DNA from: Steinernema hermaphroditum
Lineage: Eukaryota; Nematoda; Chromadorea; Rhabditida; Steinernematidae
Assembly (NCBI GenBank): GCA_030435675.1
Contig: CM059623.1
Coordinates: 3,436,012 to 3,500,011, forward strand
Direction: 5' to 3'
DNA length: 64,000 bases
The position numbers and the translations under genes are program-made. Numbering within the stretch: position 1 is the first letter of the stretch; every line of letters begins with the position of its first letter. Shown one piece after another: positions 60,133 through 64,000 of the stretch. The notes under the pieces were generated by a model, which was given only the letters and a program-made list of their open reading frames with translations, had not been told where the DNA came from and did no database searches.

Positions 60133-62166
60133 ATGAGTACCTCCATCCCGACGATGCAATTCGAAAACATTTATATTCCGGCGCCCGGCTTACAATTTGC
60201 CGTAAAGGACAATCTTGTCATCACTTGCGGAAAGGACAACATTTATACGTGGAACATGGAGACGTTGCAAACAACGAAACTTTCAAAAGGTCTGCTGGAA
60301 ATCAACTGTTTTTGAAAAAAAAAGTTCGGCTTTAGGTCTCCTTGGATACGGCCAAGCAGATTTGACCATCGTCGACGACCAGGTCTGCATAGTCTTCTGG
60401 CTCAACAGTTTCCAGTGTCATATGATCATCGAGCTGGATTTACATTTCGAGACTGGTCGGGCGGTAGTCGAAAGACAATACAGGTATGTTCTGCTCTTTT
60501 GATGCGGGAAAAATGGGCAGTTATTATAGGACGACACATTGCTTCTGTCGATTTGGTCGCCGATGGATGTCGCCGACCTTGTGGGGAATGGAACAAAGTT
60601 TCTACTGCCTGGAAAGCGAAAGGGAATATCATCTGCCGAGTAAATGTAAGTCACGTTGAGTAAATATGGTGTGGTATGGGAAAATTTCCTCAGACAGGTC
60701 CGTTGGTCTGCTTTTACACGACTGCGATTGCATTTGATCATTCGACGAGCCGTCGCTTTACGAAAGCAGACAAAGTGAAAACACGGGACGGCTTTGAACC
60801 GACTGCTTTCAAACGAAGAACGTTCGCAATGAGCCACACTGACAATAAGGACCCAGGGGGTAACCGAACCCGACACTGCCGGCTTACAAACGGAGCACGT
60901 TTGCAATGAGCTACACAGACAGTTGAGACCCTTCCTCTTTGCTTCCATTAGGTCCTTGGGGATACTAGGCCATTTCTTTACAGTTTTTGCGTGATTTTTA
61001 GTCTGTTTTGTGAGCAACATTCGTGCCGCCCATGGAGTGATGTTCGTTAACAGTTTTTGGCCAATTTCAGCTATTCACACGAGCACCAATCAAGTCGCCC
61101 ACAGGGCTACTTTGGCTTTTACTACCTGGAGAGTGCGAATTCGCGCGCAGCCGCGTTTATTGTTAGAAATAAGCAAAAACTTGGTCCTTTCTCTGTTCGT
61201 CTGACTCTTATGCCGGTGCAGACGATGTGTAAAATTGAGTTCTTTGATACGATCAGCGTGGCCTAAAAAGTACCGTTACACCATGCATATTTTTAGCTTG
61301 GGGCCATCCTCTATTCACATACAACAAACGCATCTATCATCTTATCCCAAATGGTGACAGCTTCTCCATGGAATATTTCCATTTCTATGACGACTCCACC
61401 AAAGCCAGGAAAAGTCGCCTGACTCCCATGAATAGCGTGAAAGAAGCGGCCGCTATGCCTAACCATGGATCCTTTGTATTTGGTGATATGGTCTACTTAC
61501 TCCACAAAAAGGAAAATGACTTTTCTGGAGGAGCCCGATTGTTAAGACTGGACTTAAGGTAGAATGAGAATATGCCTTCTAAATCATCGTAAAATCATCT
61601 ATTTAGAAAACATGAAATTGAGGATATCACGAAAACCATCTCGAACATCGGATCCATCAACATCAACCCTCAGCATGTCACATGTGATAAGACCTCAATC
61701 TACGTCACCGTTAATGGTTCGGATGCAAATCACTCAATTTGGAAACTTAAGGTTGCGGAAGATCCATCTGTATGTTAAACCTTTTTGCCTCTTAGACCTG
61801 CTAGACCTTCTTCAGACGAGTACAACTCAAGACACGAGCTACGACCTTTCCAAAGTACCCCAAACGATAGCAGATGCTTGCCAATGTCCCGTCTGTTTCG
61901 AGGCCTTTGTGGAACCGAAAGTGTTCCCGGGATGTGGACACACGGTCTGCAAGGGATGCACAGAGCAACTGAAGAACAGAAGTTGGTCAACAAGCTGCTT
62001 AAATTTGGCATTAGCATGTCCCGTATGCCGGAAGAAGGTCACATTGAAGGTTGGCGAAGAGCTGCCGACGAATTGGACTTTGAAAGGTGGGTTATGTGAA
62101 TGGTGCCTCTTGAGATGCATTCGTATTTCAGGTCTAATGGATGCAACATTGAATAAGTCGATATAA
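60133..62166 (+). CDS. protein with C-terminal RING finger and propeller-like N-terminal part
   Basis: Probable E3 ubiquitin ligase. The RING lies near the C-terminus: CQCPVCFEAF, PGCGHTVCKGC and ACPVCRKK give the C3HC4 ligands. The region before it has short repeated strand-like pieces (LVITCGKDNIYTWNM, LVCFYTTAIAFDH, HGSFVFGDMVYLLHKK, TSIYVTVNGSDANHSIW), suggesting a beta-propeller. Exons in good frame are 61071-61228, 61297-61558, 61607-61769, 61816-62086 and 62132-62166. The 5' exons (60133-60289, 60336-60483, 60530-60645 and one from 60694) are plausible, but their joins do not all keep frame, so the N-terminal half needs transcript evidence. The stop TAA is at 62164-62166. Confidence 0.72.
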
Positions 62167-62617
62167 CAGAAAAGCAATTTCCAAACACCACTTCCTTTGT
62201 GGAACTTTCAAGACCGAGGTCGAGCTGTAAAATGACTCATGGTGAAACTGTTCACATTCATTATAAGCCTGTACATAGATGATTGTTGTACATATGTATT
62301 ATTAAATAGATATTTATAATGTTTTGACTTCAAGGCGCAACGCTAAGCCAACCAGAATCGGTTGCGACAAAAAATAAGACACTGCGAACGCAGCTAGGGC
62401 CAAGTGTGATCGACGACGACTTACATTGTATGTATATGGTAGTATGTAACTTTGGCTCCATCGGTCCAATTTTTCAACAGTGGATTTTAAGTCTACCGGG
62501 GACTCGCTAGTTATATTCGCTAGCCTGTTTGTTTTTGTGACTGGAATTCAATCAGAAACGATAGTGAAGACAAACAGAGGCTTACAAGACGAAACAAGAA
62601 GCGAAAATAAATATTGG

Positions 62618-62700
62618 CAGTGGGGAGAGTCGAACCCTAGTCTACAAACTGATAGGCAAGAGACTTACCGGGTCAACCACTTAGAGAAGCAAATCGATTG
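62618..62700 (-). repeat. tRNA-like sequence with long variable region
   Basis: Reading the minus strand, CTAAGTGGTTGACC resembles a type II (Ser/Leu) D arm and GGGTTCGACTCTCCCC resembles a T arm. The acceptor ends do not pair well. A pseudogene or tRNA-derived repeat is more likely than a working tRNA. Confidence 0.4.
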
Positions 62701-63053
62701 CAGTAATCACACCTATAGCTGCATACCATGCCTACTCGTGTGCCCATTTTCAGCTCGATCTGAGGCGAATACTTTGAAAAGTAATTTATTTCCGTAAACT
62801 TAAAATTCAAATTGGTTACTCCACACTTAATTAATGCTGTCCGTATATGCAAACAACGGAGCCGAAGGGTGGACGTAGCGGATCCCAGACTTCTGGACCA
62901 AGGAAGATTAACCCACAAATATCTCGAATCTCAACACAATAGACTTATCCGCGCTGCGCATCCTAGAGGAGCAGGCTGATAAGTTTTTTGAATTGTTCTT
63001 TTTTGAATAATCGATTGAACATTTATTGATTTGAAAATCACAACATTTTCCCA

Positions 63054-63550
63054 CTAATAACCGACCTCCTTGACAGTGAACTCAAAAGTCTGGGATTGCA
63101 GCTCTCCAGAGACAAATCCGTAGCCGTCGGCCTCGTCTTCGTAGTTGAACTGGACCCAGAGAGTCAACTGCACGTCCTGTATCGACGGGAGGGCCGGAAC
63201 GACACTTGTACTGAAGTCTTGGAGGCAGTGGTAGTTGAAGCTGTAGTAGGAGAGTCCGTTATTTCCTACGAACGTCTCCCTGTGGGCTTGAAGTATCTTG
63301 AAGGAGTTTCCTGAAGTCCGTCCGATGCAGTTGTATTCGGAAGGGAACTTGTCGAAGATGAGTTCGATGTCTTTGCCGCTCTGAATGCGAATTGGTAGGC
63401 AAGTTGTGGAAAATGTGGAAAATGTGGAAAATGATGTGGAAAATAGGTTACCTTAGCTTTGAATTCGAAGATGGCCAAGCGAGGAGTGTGGGTATTCTCG
63501 AAGAAAACGAACTTTGTGAAGTCTAGGGCAACTGAAGACTGTCCCTCATC
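63054..63550 (-). CDS. 3' end of an unrecognised gene, N-terminus beyond the window
   Basis: Exons 63550-63452 and 63380-63054 (stop TAG) join in frame: SVALDFTKFVFFENTHTP, RLAIFEFKAK, then SGKDIELIFDKFPSEYNC and a beta-rich stretch ending QTFEFTVKEVGY. Two or more Cys (YNCIG, YHCLQDF) suggest a secreted or extracellular domain. The acceptor at 63551 shows that more exons lie to the right, beyond the tRNA-like pair. I do not recognise the family. Confidence 0.55.
63405..63445 (+). repeat. short tandem repeat, unit GTGGAAAAT
   Basis: About four copies of a nine-base unit with one interruption (ATGATGTGG). It lies in the intron between exons 63550-63452 and 63380-63054. Confidence 0.7.
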
Positions 63551-63704
63551 CTGGAAATACAAAATTAACACAAAAAAAAGCCAAAAACGTATGTATTTTT
63601 GGAAGCACTTCTGGAGCAGTAGAAGCTAAATCGAACACTGCTCGATTAAAATTTGATATTTTCGATGAGAAAAAAATCGGAGTAACAAAATAAAAATCTT
63701 CCGA

Positions 63705-63874
63705 GATGGTCGGTTTCGAACCCGTGTTGACAAACTACTAATCGGCAATGCTAACCACTAAGCCGCTCGTTCCCTTGGCTGGTGGTACAAGCGAATGAGC
63801 GTGCTTCTGTTGCAGAGTGGTTAGCATTTGCGACTGACGCACGATCGAGGCGGGTTCGAATCCTAAAGGAGGCG
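63705..63874. repeat. divergent tRNA-like pair at the right edge
   Basis: Minus half: B box at 63711-63723, A box near 63750-63765. Plus half: A box GCAGAGTGGTTAGCAT near 63812-63827, B box at 63851-63863. A further A-box sequence (GTAGCAGAGTGGTTAG) starts at the very end of the window, near 63985, so another element continues to the right. It lies in an intron of the gene ending at 63054. Confidence 0.6.
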
Positions 63875-64000
63875 ATCACAGCCAGAGTCATCTGAGACAG
63901 TTTTCACGTCTTTTGACTTTCATGTCCTTCATCAAGAACATTTGTCAGGTCCAAAATTTGCCTCTCAGGATGAAAAATGTTTCTGTAGCAGAGTGGTTAG

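Noticed and set aside
625..63880. CRISPR-like or other prokaryotic systems
   Set aside because: The short palindromic repeats are dispersed tRNA-derived elements, not regularly spaced identical repeats, and every supported gene is eukaryotic with spliceosomal introns.

Overview
The window reads as nuclear DNA of a nematode. Six gene starts sit a few bases after a 3' splice site with no upstream exon visible, which suggests spliced-leader trans-splicing. Most introns in the compact genes are 42-55 bases long, and the left end carries an unc-49-type GABA receptor locus with alternative C-terminal cassettes, an arrangement known from Caenorhabditis. The species is not identified. Many 3' splice sites end in TTTTAG, GTAG or ATAG rather than TTTCAG, so it is probably not Caenorhabditis itself.

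Layout. 1-13066 (minus): unc-49-like GABA-gated chloride channel, with five common N-terminal exons followed by cassette A and the start of cassette B; B runs off the left edge. 13.1-27.3 kb: repeat-rich DNA with no gene I can support. 27.3-40.5 kb: gene-dense block with sly-1 (minus), the DNA primase small subunit (plus, divergent from sly-1), a p97/CDC48-like AAA protein with broken catalytic motifs (minus), a decayed aspartic-protease fragment, and a TBC1D10-type RabGAP (minus). 40.6-49.7 kb: repeats, including a pair of near-identical 390-base direct repeats. 49.7-53.1 kb: rpn-13 and a 17-beta-HSD12/let-767-type reductase (both plus). 53.3-58.8 kb: a partial transthyretin-like gene, a gene built from duplicated exon modules with a Cys/His-rich C-terminus, and a multipass membrane protein (all minus). 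60.1-62.2 kb: a C-terminal RING protein (plus). 63.05 kb to the edge: the 3' end of an unrecognised gene (minus).

Most genes are unrelated housekeeping functions: ER-Golgi fusion, replication priming, proteasome ubiquitin reception, fatty-acid or steroid reduction and Rab inactivation. I see no pathway linking them. Seven spliced models (unc-49 isoform A, sly-1, primase, p97-like, TBC, rpn-13, HSD) and the modular gene keep one open frame from start to stop at the lengths given.

The most unusual content is in the non-coding DNA. Introns and gaps carry repeated elements made of two outward-facing tRNA-like halves (B box - A box - A box - B box), and related palindromes with two outward B boxes and no clear A box. 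One such 350-base element is present twice in unc-49 introns; one copy has been split by a 510-base insertion with a 5-base target duplication. A second family, with a conserved start and a TATAAGGGTA-like motif, has five copies, all in the same orientation.
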